Below are positions 36,236 through 46,760 of a DNA stretch of 64,000 nucleotides, in pieces. The position numbers were made by a program, and so were the translations under genes. The notes beneath the pieces were generated by a model that made no database searches, had not been told where the DNA came from, and saw only the letters and a list, made by a program, of their open reading frames with translations. Position 1 is the first letter of the stretch, and the number at the start of each line of letters is the position of its first letter. Origin of the DNA: Sphingopyxis sp. TUF1 (GTDB lineage: Bacteria; Pseudomonadota; Alphaproteobacteria; Sphingomonadales; Sphingomonadaceae). The DNA lies in assembly GCF_036687315.1 (NCBI RefSeq), contig NZ_CP144683.1, positions 744,001 through 808,000 of the forward strand. The letters run 5' to 3'.

Positions 36236-37030
36236 ATGACCGACACCACCATCCTCACGACACGCCAAGGTCACATACTGATCGTCACGATCAACCGGCC
36301 CGAGGCGCGCAACGCAGTCAACGCCGCGGTCCATGTCGGCATCGGCACCGCGCTCGAAGAGGCGGAAAACGATCCCGAAATCCGCGCGGTCGTCATCACC
36401 GGCGCGGGCGACAAGAGCTTCTGCGCCGGCGCCGATCTGGTGGCGCTGTCGCGCGGCGAAAGCCTGGCCCCTTCCGATCCAGCGCAGCAGGCGTGGGGCT
36501 TCGCCGGCATGGTCGCGCACCCGATCTCGAAACCGATCATCGCCGCGGTCAATGGTTTCGCGTTCGGCGGCGGGTGCGAGATCGCCTTGATGAGCGACAT
36601 CATCGTCGCCGCCGACCACGCGCAATTCGGGCTGCCGGAGGTCAAGGTCGGGCTGTTCGCCGCGGCGGGCGGCGCCTTCCGGCTGGCGCAGCAGCTGCCG
36701 CGCAAGCTGGCGATGGAATATATGCTGACGGGCGACCCGATCCCGGCGGCGCGTGCCGCCGAATTTGGGCTCGTCAATCATGTCGTGCCGCTCGCCGAGC
36801 TGATGCCGACTGCGATCGCGCTAGCCGGAAAGATCGCCGCCAACGCCCCATTGTCGGTGCAGGCTTCGAAGCGCGTTGCGCTCGGCATTCAGGACGGCCG
36901 CATTGCATCGGATGCCCCCTTTTGGGAGCATAACACGCTCGAGCGGAGCGCGCTGATGCGGAGCGAAGATGCGCGCGAAGGCCCGCTCGCCTTCGCGCAG
37001 AAGCGCAAGCCCGAATGGAAGGCGCGCTAG
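36236..37030 (+). CDS. enoyl-CoA hydratase/crotonase family protein
   Basis: A 264-residue crotonase. Both catalytic glutamates are in place: GGGCEIALMSD and LPEVKVGLF. The oxyanion segment FCAGADLVAL precedes them. It most likely hydrates an enoyl-CoA in beta-oxidation or branched-chain catabolism. An AGGGAGAG site lies close to the ATG. It is one base away from the thiolase-like gene and is preceded by the LiuR-like palindrome, so the two form an acyl-CoA degradation unit. Confidence 0.92.
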   Translation: MTDTTILTTRQGHILIVTINRPEARNAVNAAVHVGIGTALEEAENDPEIRAVVITGAGDKSFCAGADLVALSRGESLAPSDPAQQAWGFAGMVAHPISKPIIAAVNGFAFGGGCEIALMSDIIVAADHAQFGLPEVKVGLFAAAGGAFRLAQQLPRKLAMEYMLTGDPIPAARAAEFGLVNHVVPLAELMPTAIALAGKIAANAPLSVQASKRVALGIQDGRIASDAPFWEHNTLERSALMRSEDAREGPLAFAQKRKPEWKAR

Positions 37031-37031
37031 G

Positions 37032-38528
37032 ATGACCGATGCCGAGCGTATTCCGGTCATTATCGGCGTCGGACAAATCAACGACCGCCCCGGAGATCCC
37101 GATCAGGGACTGGATTCGCTCGGGCTGATGGTCGCCGCGCTCAAGATCGCCGCGGACGACGCGGGCGTCCCGCTCGCTGACATCGACAGCCTCGCGATCG
37201 TCGACCAGATCAGTTTCCATCACCTCGGCAAACTCTGCGAACCCCTGGCGGCGGCGATCGGCGCCACGCCGCCAATCAATTACCAGTCCGCCGCGCCGCA
37301 CGGCGACACCCCCGTCCGCTTGCTGAACGAGGCCGCGAACCGCATCGGCGCTGGCGAGGTCAGGCTCGCCGCCATCGTTGGCGGCGAAGCCTTGCGCACC
37401 GCCGCGGCCCGCGCCGCCAAGGCTGCGAGCGGCGAGGACAAGAGCTATAATGCGGTGCGCAAGGTCGCCACCCGCCATGAGCCGACCTATGCGCAGAAAC
37501 ACGGCCTGGCGGCGCCGGTCGATGTCTATCCGCTCTACGAAAACGCGACGCGTGCCGCCTGGAGGCAAAGCCTTGCCGAAGCTCAGTCCGAAAGCGCCGA
37601 GATATGGTCGCGCTTTTCGGAGGTGGCCGCCGCAAACGACAACGCATGGATCCGCAAGCCCGCGACCCCCGAAGACATCCTGCACATCGACGAACGCAAC
37701 CGCCCGATCGCCTTTCCCTATTCAAAGCTGATGGTCGCGAATTCATCGGTCAATCAGGGCGCGGGCTTCCTCGTTGCCAGCCTCGCCGAAGCGCGGCGGC
37801 GCGGCATTGCCGAGGATCGCCTCATATATGTCGGCATGGGCGCGGCGGCGAAGGAGCCGCCCAGCATCCTCGCCCGCGATCGCTACGATCACAGCGCCGG
37901 TATGGAAACGTCGATCGCCCGCACGCTCGCGTTGAACAGCATGACGGCCGACGATTTCGATTGCGTCGAGCTGTACAGCTGCTTCCCTTGCGTGCCCAAG
38001 ATGGCGCGCCGCATTCTCGGCTGGCCGTGGGACCGTCCCGCGACCGTGTTCGGCGGGCTGACCTTCGGCGGCGGGCCGATCGCCAATTATATGAGCCACG
38101 CGATCGTCTCGATGGTCCTAAAACTGCGGAACGAGGGCCGTTATGGTTTTCTCTTCGCCAACGGCGGCTTTGCAACCGACAATCATTGTATCGTGCTGGG
38201 CAAGGAGCCGATTGCCGCCGCCAGTTTCCCCCAGGATTTCGACTATCAAGCCGAGGCCGATGCAAAGCGCGGCCCGGTGCCCAAACTCGTCGAGGATTAT
38301 ACCGGGCCGGCGACGATCGAAAGCTACACGGTGTTTTACGGGCGCGACGGCGCGCCGAAGGGGGGTGTCGTCGTGGCGCGCACGCCCGAAGGCAAGCGCA
38401 CGCTCGCGCATGTCGATGCGAGCGATGCGACGATGCTGGCGTTTTTGACCGATGGAGAGGTGGAGCCGGTGGGGACCGCGGGAGAAGTCGTGGCGCTCGA
38501 CCAAGGTTTCGGCTGGCGGCCCGACTGA
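37032..38528 (+). CDS. acetyl-CoA acetyltransferase-like protein (thiolase superfamily)
   Basis: A 498-residue thiolase-superfamily protein of the longer SCP-X-like group. Its N-terminus (IPVIIGVGQINDRPG) and the segments NSSVNQGAGFLVAS, CVELYSCFPCVPKMARRILG and NGGFATDNHCIVLG fit that group. The canonical thiolase nucleophile motif is not obvious, so activity as a true thiolase is not certain. It follows the crotonase gene by one base (TAG-G-ATG). Confidence 0.85.
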   Translation: MTDAERIPVIIGVGQINDRPGDPDQGLDSLGLMVAALKIAADDAGVPLADIDSLAIVDQISFHHLGKLCEPLAAAIGATPPINYQSAAPHGDTPVRLLNEAANRIGAGEVRLAAIVGGEALRTAAARAAKAASGEDKSYNAVRKVATRHEPTYAQKHGLAAPVDVYPLYENATRAAWRQSLAEAQSESAEIWSRFSEVAAANDNAWIRKPATPEDILHIDERNRPIAFPYSKLMVANSSVNQGAGFLVASLAEARRRGIAEDRLIYVGMGAAAKEPPSILARDRYDHSAGMETSIARTLALNSMTADDFDCVELYSCFPCVPKMARRILGWPWDRPATVFGGLTFGGGPIANYMSHAIVSMVLKLRNEGRYGFLFANGGFATDNHCIVLGKEPIAAASFPQDFDYQAEADAKRGPVPKLVEDYTGPATIESYTVFYGRDGAPKGGVVVARTPEGKRTLAHVDASDATMLAFLTDGEVEPVGTAGEVVALDQGFGWRPD

Positions 38529-38544
38529 CGCAGCCCTCCCTGTT

Positions 38545-38635
38545 CCGTTCGCAGCGAGCGAAGTCGAGATGACCATCGGGCGTATACGGCTCCATGGTGT
38601 CTCGACTTCGCTCGACACGAACGGGATTTTGAGTG
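38545..38635. repeat. palindromic repeat, GAGCGAAGTCGAGA family, copy 1
   Basis: Arms GCGAGCGAAGTCGAGATGAC and TGTCTCGACTTCGCTCGACA face each other, between the convergent thiolase and aldehyde dehydrogenase genes. Related in style to 40197-40293 and 17511-17603. Confidence 0.7.
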
Positions 38636-38646
38636 GCCGCTCGCCA

Positions 38647-40146
38647 TTAGAGTTCGAAACTCACCCCCTGCGCGAGCGGCAGCGCGTCCGAATAATTCAC
38701 TGTATTCGTCGCGCGCCGCATATATTGACGCCACGCATCCGACCCGCTTTCGCGCCCGCCGCCGGTTTCCTTCTCGCCGCCGAATGCTCCGCCGATCTCG
38801 GCCCCGCTGGTTCCGAGATTGACGTTTGCAATGCCGCAATCGCTTGCGGCCAGAAAGCGCTCGGCCTCACGCATGTCGGTCGTGAAGATCGCCGACGACA
38901 GCCCCGCCGCGACGTCGTTGTGCAGCCGGATCGCCGCGTCGAGATCGTCGTAGCGCATCACATAAAGGATCGGCGCAAATGTCTCCTCCAGCACCGGCCC
39001 GATCTGTCCCGGCATTTCGACAAGCGCGGGACGGACATAAAAGCTCGCCTCCTCGCCGACGCGCGCGCCCCCATGAACGATGCCGCCTGCCGCTTTTGCC
39101 GCTGCCAGCGCCGCTTCCATGGCGTCATAAGCTGCGCCATCGATCAGCGGTCCGACGAGTACGTTGCTGTCCAGCGGATTGCCGATCGCCACGCTGTCAT
39201 AGGCGGTCTTCAGGCGCGCGATGAAGCCGTCATAGATGCTGTCGTGAAGGAACAGCCGCCGCGTCGTCGTGCATCGCTGCCCCGCCGTCCCCATGGCCCC
39301 GAACGCCACGCCGCGCAGCGCGAGGTCGAGGTCGGCCGATGGCGTCACGATCGCCCCGTTGTTGCCTCCAAGTTCCAGAATCGCTCGCGCAAAGCGCTGC
39401 GCCAGTCGCGGCGCGACCGCGCGGCCCATCCGCGTCGATCCCGTGGCCGACACCAGCGCGACGCGCGCATCGTCGACCAGCGCCTCGCCCGCCTCGCGCC
39501 CGCCGATCACTACGTGTGACAGGCCTGCGGGCGCATTGCCGAAGCGCGCCAGCGCCCGCTCGAAGATCGCCTGCGTCGCGAGCGCGGTCAGCGGCGTCTT
39601 CTCTGACGGCTTCCACACCACGCTGTTGCCGCAGACCAAAGCGATCGCCGCATTCCACGCCCATACCGCGACGGGAAAGTTGAACGCGGAAATCACCCCG
39701 ACGACTCCCAACGGATGCCACACCTCCATCATCCGGTGCCCCGGCCGCTCGGTCGCAATCGTCAGCCCATAAAGCTGGCGCGACAGCCCGACGGCAAAGT
39801 CGCAGATGTCGATCATCTCCTGCACCTCGCCCGCGCCCTCGGACGCGATCTTGCCGGCCTCGATCGTCACCAGTTTCGCCAGATCCTCCTTCGCGGCGCG
39901 CAGTTCCTCTCCGAACAACCGCACTAACTCGCCCCGCCGCGGCGCCGGAACATGGCGCCACGCGCGAAACGCCGCCGTTGCCTTGTCCAAGGTATCCTCG
40001 ATGGCAGCGGTATCGCCGACGCGCACCATGCCCAGTTGCTCACCCGTCAAAGGCGTCACCGCAGGCATCGATCCTTGGGTCCACAGCGCGCGATCGACCC
40101 CCAGCCGGTCCAGCAACTGCCCAACCTGTCCATCGATCCCGGCCAT
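38647..40146 (-). CDS. aldehyde dehydrogenase, ALDH7/AmaB-like
   Basis: A 499-residue NAD-dependent aldehyde dehydrogenase. The catalytic Cys is in AGQRCTTTRR and the general-base Glu in LELGGNNG; FNFPVAVWAWNAA is the cofactor-binding entry. The overall pattern (QLYGLTIATERPGHRMMEVWHPLG) is that of the ALDH7 group, which includes alpha-aminoadipate semialdehyde dehydrogenase (AmaB/antiquitin) of lysine degradation. Without other lysine genes here the substrate remains inference. It is flanked by palindromic repeats on both sides and stands alone. Confidence 0.88.
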   Translation of the reverse strand: MAGIDGQVGQLLDRLGVDRALWTQGSMPAVTPLTGEQLGMVRVGDTAAIEDTLDKATAAFRAWRHVPAPRRGELVRLFGEELRAAKEDLAKLVTIEAGKIASEGAGEVQEMIDICDFAVGLSRQLYGLTIATERPGHRMMEVWHPLGVVGVISAFNFPVAVWAWNAAIALVCGNSVVWKPSEKTPLTALATQAIFERALARFGNAPAGLSHVVIGGREAGEALVDDARVALVSATGSTRMGRAVAPRLAQRFARAILELGGNNGAIVTPSADLDLALRGVAFGAMGTAGQRCTTTRRLFLHDSIYDGFIARLKTAYDSVAIGNPLDSNVLVGPLIDGAAYDAMEAALAAAKAAGGIVHGGARVGEEASFYVRPALVEMPGQIGPVLEETFAPILYVMRYDDLDAAIRLHNDVAAGLSSAIFTTDMREAERFLAASDCGIANVNLGTSGAEIGGAFGGEKETGGGRESGSDAWRQYMRRATNTVNYSDALPLAQGVSFEL

Positions 40147-40196
40147 TGCTTATCCTTTCGCTCTCGTGACAATGCTGCCCACTAATCGCCCCATTC

Positions 40197-40293
40197 CGTT
40201 TGTCGAGCGAAGCCTTCGCCAGAATGGCGATGGATCGCGACACGCGACAGGCGTGCGCGAATGACGGGCATCTCGACTTCGCTCGATACGGAG
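40197..40293. repeat. palindromic repeat, GAGCGAAGTCGAGA family, copy 2
   Basis: CCGTTTGTCGAGCGAAGCC faces CATCTCGACTTCGCTCGATA; the outer ends are imperfect complements. It lies between the divergent ALDH and acetyl-CoA synthetase genes. Confidence 0.6.
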
Positions 40294-40327
40294 GGCTAAG
40301 GTGAGATCGAAAAGAGGAGAGTCCAAC

Positions 40328-42292
<1,965 letters not shown>

Positions 42293-42297
42293 GCCAT

Positions 42298-42376
42298 CTT
42301 CGTCATCCCGGATTTGATCCGGGATCCACTGCGACGCTGAAGTCATGCACCCCCGATCAAGTCCGGGGTGACGATG
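42298..42376. repeat. palindromic repeat, CCCGGACTTGATCCGGG family, copy 2
   Basis: CTTCGTCATCCCGGATTTGA faces GATCAAGTCCGGGGTGACGA, with an inner GGGATCCACTGCGACGCTGA segment. It lies between the convergent acs and Anbu genes and ends 20 bases before the Anbu stop. Confidence 0.8.
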
Positions 42377-42396
42377 AGGGGGAGGCCATCGCAGGA

Positions 42397-43128
42397 TCAG
42401 AACCGAAAGTCGGGCAGTTCCGCCAGCGCAATCCCCAGGGCCTCGGCCCAGCCCTCCGACACGCGGCGGAAATAGACGTCGTCCCGCTCGAACCGGCGTT
42501 CGCGCACGGTGGTGAAATCGTCGCGTTCATGGATCTTGAGGTCGATCGGCAGGTCGACCCCTGCGTTCGCACGGATCGTCGAGTCGAACGAGACGCAGAG
42601 CAGTTTCACCGCATCTTCGAACGACATCGCAGGGTCATATGACCGCACGATGATCGGCCGCCCATATTTGGTCTCGCCGATCTGGAAAAAGGGATTGTCC
42701 TCGCCCGCCTCGATAAAATTACCCTCAGGATAGATCAGGAACAGCCGCGGTTCGGCGCCCTTGATCTGCCCGCCGACGATCAGCGACGCGCGGAACAGCG
42801 ATTCCGCTGCCGGCCCTTCTTCGCTGTGGCGCATCACGATGCTGCGCAGCGTTTCGCCGACGATATTTGCCACCGTGAACATCGACGGCGCCTCAAGGAT
42901 CGAGGGATGCCGGTCCTCGGGTGCCTTGGTTCGCTCATCGAGCAGGCTGACCACGGCTTGTGTCGTGGCGAGGTTGCCCGCCGACATCAGCGTGATGACA
43001 CGCTCGCCCGGCACATGCCAGCTGCGCATCTTGCGCACCTGCGAAATATCGTCAACGCCCGCGTTGGTGCGGGTGTCCGACATAAACACCAACCCTTTGT
43101 TGAGCCGCATACCAACGCAATAAGTCAT
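42397..43128 (-). CDS. Anbu, proteasome-type peptidase
   Basis: A 243-residue protein of the Anbu group (ancestral beta subunit of the proteasome family). It begins MTYCVGMRLNKGLVFMSDTR; after Met removal Thr1 is the N-terminal nucleophile, with Asp17 and Lys32 in the positions of the proteasomal catalytic set. The SAGNLATTQAV and FDSTIRANAGVDLPIDL stretches are characteristic. Known Anbu proteins form open helical rings rather than closed barrels, and their natural substrate is not settled. It lies 47 bases after the transglutaminase-like gene and ends the conserved operon, which strongly supports the call. Confidence 0.95.
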   Translation of the reverse strand: MTYCVGMRLNKGLVFMSDTRTNAGVDDISQVRKMRSWHVPGERVITLMSAGNLATTQAVVSLLDERTKAPEDRHPSILEAPSMFTVANIVGETLRSIVMRHSEEGPAAESLFRASLIVGGQIKGAEPRLFLIYPEGNFIEAGEDNPFFQIGETKYGRPIIVRSYDPAMSFEDAVKLLCVSFDSTIRANAGVDLPIDLKIHERDDFTTVRERRFERDDVYFRRVSEGWAEALGIALAELPDFRF

Positions 43129-43175
43129 CGAATCCCGTTATCCCCGCCCCGGTCGTCCTGAATTGCCCCGCCCGC

Positions 43176-43985
43176 TTATTGCTGGACCTGCAACTGGACA
43201 ACCAGATTTTCCTGCGCCGCACCATAGCGCATCCCGCGCACCGGCGCGGCGTCGTGATAATCGAGCCCCGTCGCGACGCGGATATAGCGCTGGTCGGGTG
43301 ACTGGCCGTTGCTGACGTCAAAGCCGATCCAGCCGATATGGTCGAAATGCGCCTCGGCCCAGCCGTGCGTCGCATCCTGATGCGTGCGGTCGTTCATCAT
43401 CAGATACCCCGACACATAACGCGCCGGGTGCCCCAGATGCCGCATCGCGGTGATGAAGATATGCGCATGGTCCTGGCAAACCCCGCCCTCGCCGCTCAGC
43501 GCCTGTTCGGCGGTCGTGTCCGCATCGGTGACGCCGATCTGATAGGGCAGCCTTTCGAGGATCAGCGCCGACAGCGCGTGTGCGCGTTCGATATCGGTGG
43601 CATGATCGCGGCCCAGCTCGGCAGTCAGCGACCGCACTCCGCGCCCCGCGCGCGTCAGCGGCGTTGGACGCAGAAAGGTCCACAGCGGCATCGCGCCGCG
43701 GTGCGCGCCGATCACTCCGTCCCAGGTGATCAGTTCGACCTCGCCGGTGCAGCGGATGACGAGCTCGCTTGCCCCCCCGTCCACCGCGATCAGATCGACG
43801 CCATTGCCGTGATGGTCGGTGTAATGAAGCTGCTGCGCGCCGCCCTCGATGTCGATCCGCCAGTCATGGATCAATTGCTGCCCCGGCCGCTCCTTCGGGG
43901 TCAGCTTGACCTGCTGGAGCGCATAGCGAACCGGGCTGTCATATTGATAGCGGGTGATATGTTCGACGCGCAATTTCATCGTCAT
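43176..43985 (-). CDS. transglutaminase-like family protein (Anbu operon)
   Basis: A 269-residue protein with an N-terminal beta region (LRVEHITRYQYDSPVRYALQ) and a transglutaminase-like cysteine-protease core. The catalytic Cys is in GVCQDHAHIF, the His in THGWAEAHF, and the following Asp in GFDVSNGQSPD. This is the usual partner of Anbu. Members could cleave or transfer amide bonds; bacterial substrates are unknown. There is no signal peptide, so it acts in the cytoplasm. It overlaps the alpha-E gene by 4 bases. Confidence 0.92.
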   Translation of the reverse strand: MTMKLRVEHITRYQYDSPVRYALQQVKLTPKERPGQQLIHDWRIDIEGGAQQLHYTDHHGNGVDLIAVDGGASELVIRCTGEVELITWDGVIGAHRGAMPLWTFLRPTPLTRAGRGVRSLTAELGRDHATDIERAHALSALILERLPYQIGVTDADTTAEQALSGEGGVCQDHAHIFITAMRHLGHPARYVSGYLMMNDRTHQDATHGWAEAHFDHIGWIGFDVSNGQSPDQRYIRVATGLDYHDAAPVRGMRYGAAQENLVVQLQVQQ

Positions 43986-44923
43986 TCCACAAAGCGATAA
44001 TCGCGCTCGATCTGCCGCGCGAGCGCGGCGTTGGCGCGGAGAAAATCGGTAATGAATTCGTGGAGCCCGCCGTCGAAGATCGACGCGATCGGCCGCGACA
44101 GCCGTTCGTTGCAGATCGACGCCCCCATCCGCACCGCATCGGTTTCATCGTCATAGGTGCGCGCCAGCCAGCCGAGATTGTCGTTCATCTTGTCGCAGCA
44201 AAAGGCCAGGCTGCGCGGCATCTGTTTATAGAGGATCAGAAATTCGGCGATCTTCAGCGCGCTGATTTCGGCACCGTACAGCCAGTGATAGGCGCGGTGC
44301 GCAGACACCGATCGCAGTATGGTTTCCCACTGTACATTGTCAATCGACGTCCCGATATGCGCGACCGAGGGCAGCAGCAGATAATATTTGACGTCGAGGA
44401 TGCGCGCGGTGTTGTCGGCGCGTTCGAGAAAGGTGCCGAGGCGCGAGAAATTATAGCCGTCGTTGCGCAGCATCGTGCCCGCAAAGGCGCCGCGCACCAG
44501 CCCGCTCTGCTGACGGATCGCCGCGAGCACGTCGGGCAGATCGTCCTCACGCACCTGCCGCTTCAAGAGCGCTCCGAGCGTCATCCAGCTGGTATTGATC
44601 GCTTCCCACGCTTCGCGGGTCAGATAGGTGCGCGCGGTGCGGGCATTGTCGCGCGCCTGCTTGATGACCGACATAATGCTCGACGGATTGGCCGGATCGC
44701 GCAGCATGAAATCGACGACGCGCTGCGACGTATAATCCTGCTGCGTCTGGCGAAAGGCATAATCCTGCCCCGCGGTCACGAGCACCGATCGCCACTCGGC
44801 TGCCGCGGTGCTCGATCGGGTGAGCGCGATGCGGAACCCCGCATCGATCAGCCGCGCGTTGTTTTCGCTGCGCTCGAGATAGCGCGCCATCCAGTAAAGG
44901 GCACCCGCGGTTTTCCCTAGCAT
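43982..44923 (-). CDS. alpha-E domain-containing protein (Anbu operon)
   Basis: A 313-residue, mostly helical protein of the alpha-E (DUF403) family. It starts LGKTAGALYWMARYLERSEN and contains the typical YNFSRLGTFLERADNTARILDVKYY. Alpha-E proteins are predicted partners of ATP-grasp peptide ligases in a putative peptide-synthesis system. It overlaps the transglutaminase-like gene by 4 bases, while a 129-base gap with a palindromic repeat separates it from the ATP-grasp gene upstream. Confidence 0.93.
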   Translation of the reverse strand: MLGKTAGALYWMARYLERSENNARLIDAGFRIALTRSSTAAAEWRSVLVTAGQDYAFRQTQQDYTSQRVVDFMLRDPANPSSIMSVIKQARDNARTARTYLTREAWEAINTSWMTLGALLKRQVREDDLPDVLAAIRQQSGLVRGAFAGTMLRNDGYNFSRLGTFLERADNTARILDVKYYLLLPSVAHIGTSIDNVQWETILRSVSAHRAYHWLYGAEISALKIAEFLILYKQMPRSLAFCCDKMNDNLGWLARTYDDETDAVRMGASICNERLSRPIASIFDGGLHEFITDFLRANAALARQIERDYRFVE

Positions 44924-44935
44924 GGGCGGATTCCC

Positions 44936-45022
44936 GTCGCCCCCGCGAAGGCGGGGGCCGCTGGCGGTTTACGCAGCAACGAAGGGTCAGGCTGCCGGCG
45001 GCCCCGCCTTCGCGGGGGCGAC
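44936..45022. repeat. palindromic repeat, GCCCCCGCGAAG family, copy 2, inside the Anbu operon
   Basis: GTCGCCCCCGCGAAGGCGGG faces GCCTTCGCGGGGGCGAC, with the phrase CTGGCGGTTTACGCAGC between them that also occurs near copy 1. It fills the gap between the ATP-grasp and alpha-E genes and could adjust their relative expression. Confidence 0.8.
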
Positions 45023-45052
45023 AACCACTTTTCGAAGCGCCGCCCATCCCCA

Positions 45053-46555
45053 TCAATCCTCCAGCACCCACGTATCCTTGGTTCCGCCGCCCTGGCTCGA
45101 ATTGACGACCAGAGATCCCCTCGTCATCGCGACGCGCGTCAGCCCGCCCGGCGTGATGCGAATGCCCTGTGGCGACATCAGCACAAAGGGGCGCAGATCG
45201 ACGTGGCGCGGCGCGAGCCCTGCCTTGGTAAAAATCGGCACCGTCGACAGCGACAGCGTCGGCTGCGCGATATAACCCCGCGGATTGGCCTCAAGCTTTG
45301 CGCGGAAGGCCGCAATCTCCTTCTTCGTCGCCGCCGGGCCGACGAGCATCCCGTATCCGCCCGACCCATGAACTTCCTTGACGACAAGTTCGGGCAGGCG
45401 ATCGAGCACCTCCTTCAGCTGGTCGGGCTCGCTGCACCGCCATGTCGGCACATTGGGCAGCAGCGCCTTTTCGCCTGTATAAAATTCGATGATGTCGGGC
45501 ATATAGCTGTAGAGCGCCTTGTCGTCGGCGATGCCCGTCCCCGGCGCGTTGGCGATCGTGATCCGGCCGGCGCGATAGACGTCCCAGATGCCGGGGACGC
45601 CGAGCAGCGAGTCCGGCCGGAAATTGAGCGGATCGAGAAAATCGTCATCAACGCGGCGATAGAGGACGTCGATCGGCGTATACCCCTGCGTCGTGCGCAT
45701 CGCGACGCGCCCGTCGACGACGCGCAGGTCGTGCCCCTCGACCAGTTCGGCGCCCATCTGGTCAGCCAGGAAGCTATGTTCGAAATAAGCGCTGTTGTGG
45801 ATGCCCGGCGTCAGCACCGCGACCGTCGGCGTCCCCCCGCACGCGGGGGGCGCGCAGGCGGCGAGCGATTTGAGCAAATTTAGTGGATAATCGCTGACCT
45901 CGCGCACCGAAATCTTCGCGAACAGCTCGGGAAACATCTGGAGCATCGTCTCGCGGTTTTCGAGCATGTAGGACACGCCCGACGGCGTCCGCGCATTATC
46001 CTCGAGCACGTAAAATTCGTCGGCGCCCGTGCGCACGATGTCGGTTCCGCTGATGTGCGTATAGATGCCGCCCGGCGGGTCCATGCCCATCATCATCGGC
46101 AGGAACGCCTCGTTGCGCGAAATCAGCTCGGTCGGCACGCGCCCGGCGCGCAAAATCTCCTGCCGGTGATAAATGTCGTGGAGAAAGGCGTTGAGGGCGC
46201 GCACGCGCTGTTCGATGCCACGCGACAGGCGGCGCCACTCGCTCGCCGAGATGATGCGCGGGACGACGTCGAAGGGGATCAGCCGTTCGTCGGCCTCATC
46301 CTGGCCATAGACGTTGAAGGTAATCCCCGTGGTACGAAAAAAAGCCTCGGCCTGCTGCGCCTTGCGCTGGATGCGCGCCGCGTCCTCGCGGCCGAACCAG
46401 TCCGAATAATCGCGATAGGGCGCGCGGACCGCGCCCTCCTGTCCCGTCATCTCGTCGAAAAAGGAAATGCCCCAGCCCTTTCCACGCAACATGCCACCGG
46501 CCCTGCCGCGCGCGATGGTCGGCGTGCGCGGCCCCGAAAATCCTGCCTGCTGCAT
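45053..46555 (-). CDS. circularly permuted type 2 ATP-grasp protein (Anbu operon)
   Basis: A 500-residue protein of the circularly permuted ATP-grasp type 2 group. The N-terminal conserved part (FFDEMTG, FNVYGQDEADERLIPFD), the LISRNEAFLPMMMGMDPPGG region and the late KEVHGSGGYGMLVGP, IAQPTLSLST and DLRPFVL segments match that family, which is predicted to join amino acids or peptides through acyl-phosphate intermediates. It is the promoter-proximal gene of the operon. An internal ATG at MLRGKGWGISF is an alternative start. Confidence 0.93.
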   Translation of the reverse strand: MQQAGFSGPRTPTIARGRAGGMLRGKGWGISFFDEMTGQEGAVRAPYRDYSDWFGREDAARIQRKAQQAEAFFRTTGITFNVYGQDEADERLIPFDVVPRIISASEWRRLSRGIEQRVRALNAFLHDIYHRQEILRAGRVPTELISRNEAFLPMMMGMDPPGGIYTHISGTDIVRTGADEFYVLEDNARTPSGVSYMLENRETMLQMFPELFAKISVREVSDYPLNLLKSLAACAPPACGGTPTVAVLTPGIHNSAYFEHSFLADQMGAELVEGHDLRVVDGRVAMRTTQGYTPIDVLYRRVDDDFLDPLNFRPDSLLGVPGIWDVYRAGRITIANAPGTGIADDKALYSYMPDIIEFYTGEKALLPNVPTWRCSEPDQLKEVLDRLPELVVKEVHGSGGYGMLVGPAATKKEIAAFRAKLEANPRGYIAQPTLSLSTVPIFTKAGLAPRHVDLRPFVLMSPQGIRITPGGLTRVAMTRGSLVVNSSQGGGTKDTWVLED

Positions 46556-46675
46556 CGCTTGTCTGGCTACGCGGCCGCCAAGCTTATGCGCAGGATGCTA
46601 ATCGCGGCCATCCGCCTTGGCAAGCGGACTCATGGCGCCGATTGCTGCGGCAACATCAAGGAGTTACTCCAGAAC

Positions 46676-46751
46676 GTCGTCCCGCGAAGGGGAAGGCCTC
46701 TGGCAGCATTGCGCCAAGCCGACAGCGGCCCCCGCCTTCGCGGGGGCGACG
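46676..46751. repeat. palindromic repeat, GCCCCCGCGAAG family, copy 3
   Basis: GTCGTCCCGCGAAGGGGAAG faces GGCCCCCGCCTTCGCGGGG; one arm is degenerate. It lies between the secA stop and the start of the ATP-grasp gene, and just before the final codons of secA. Confidence 0.65.
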
Positions 46752-46760
46752 GTTCTCGAA

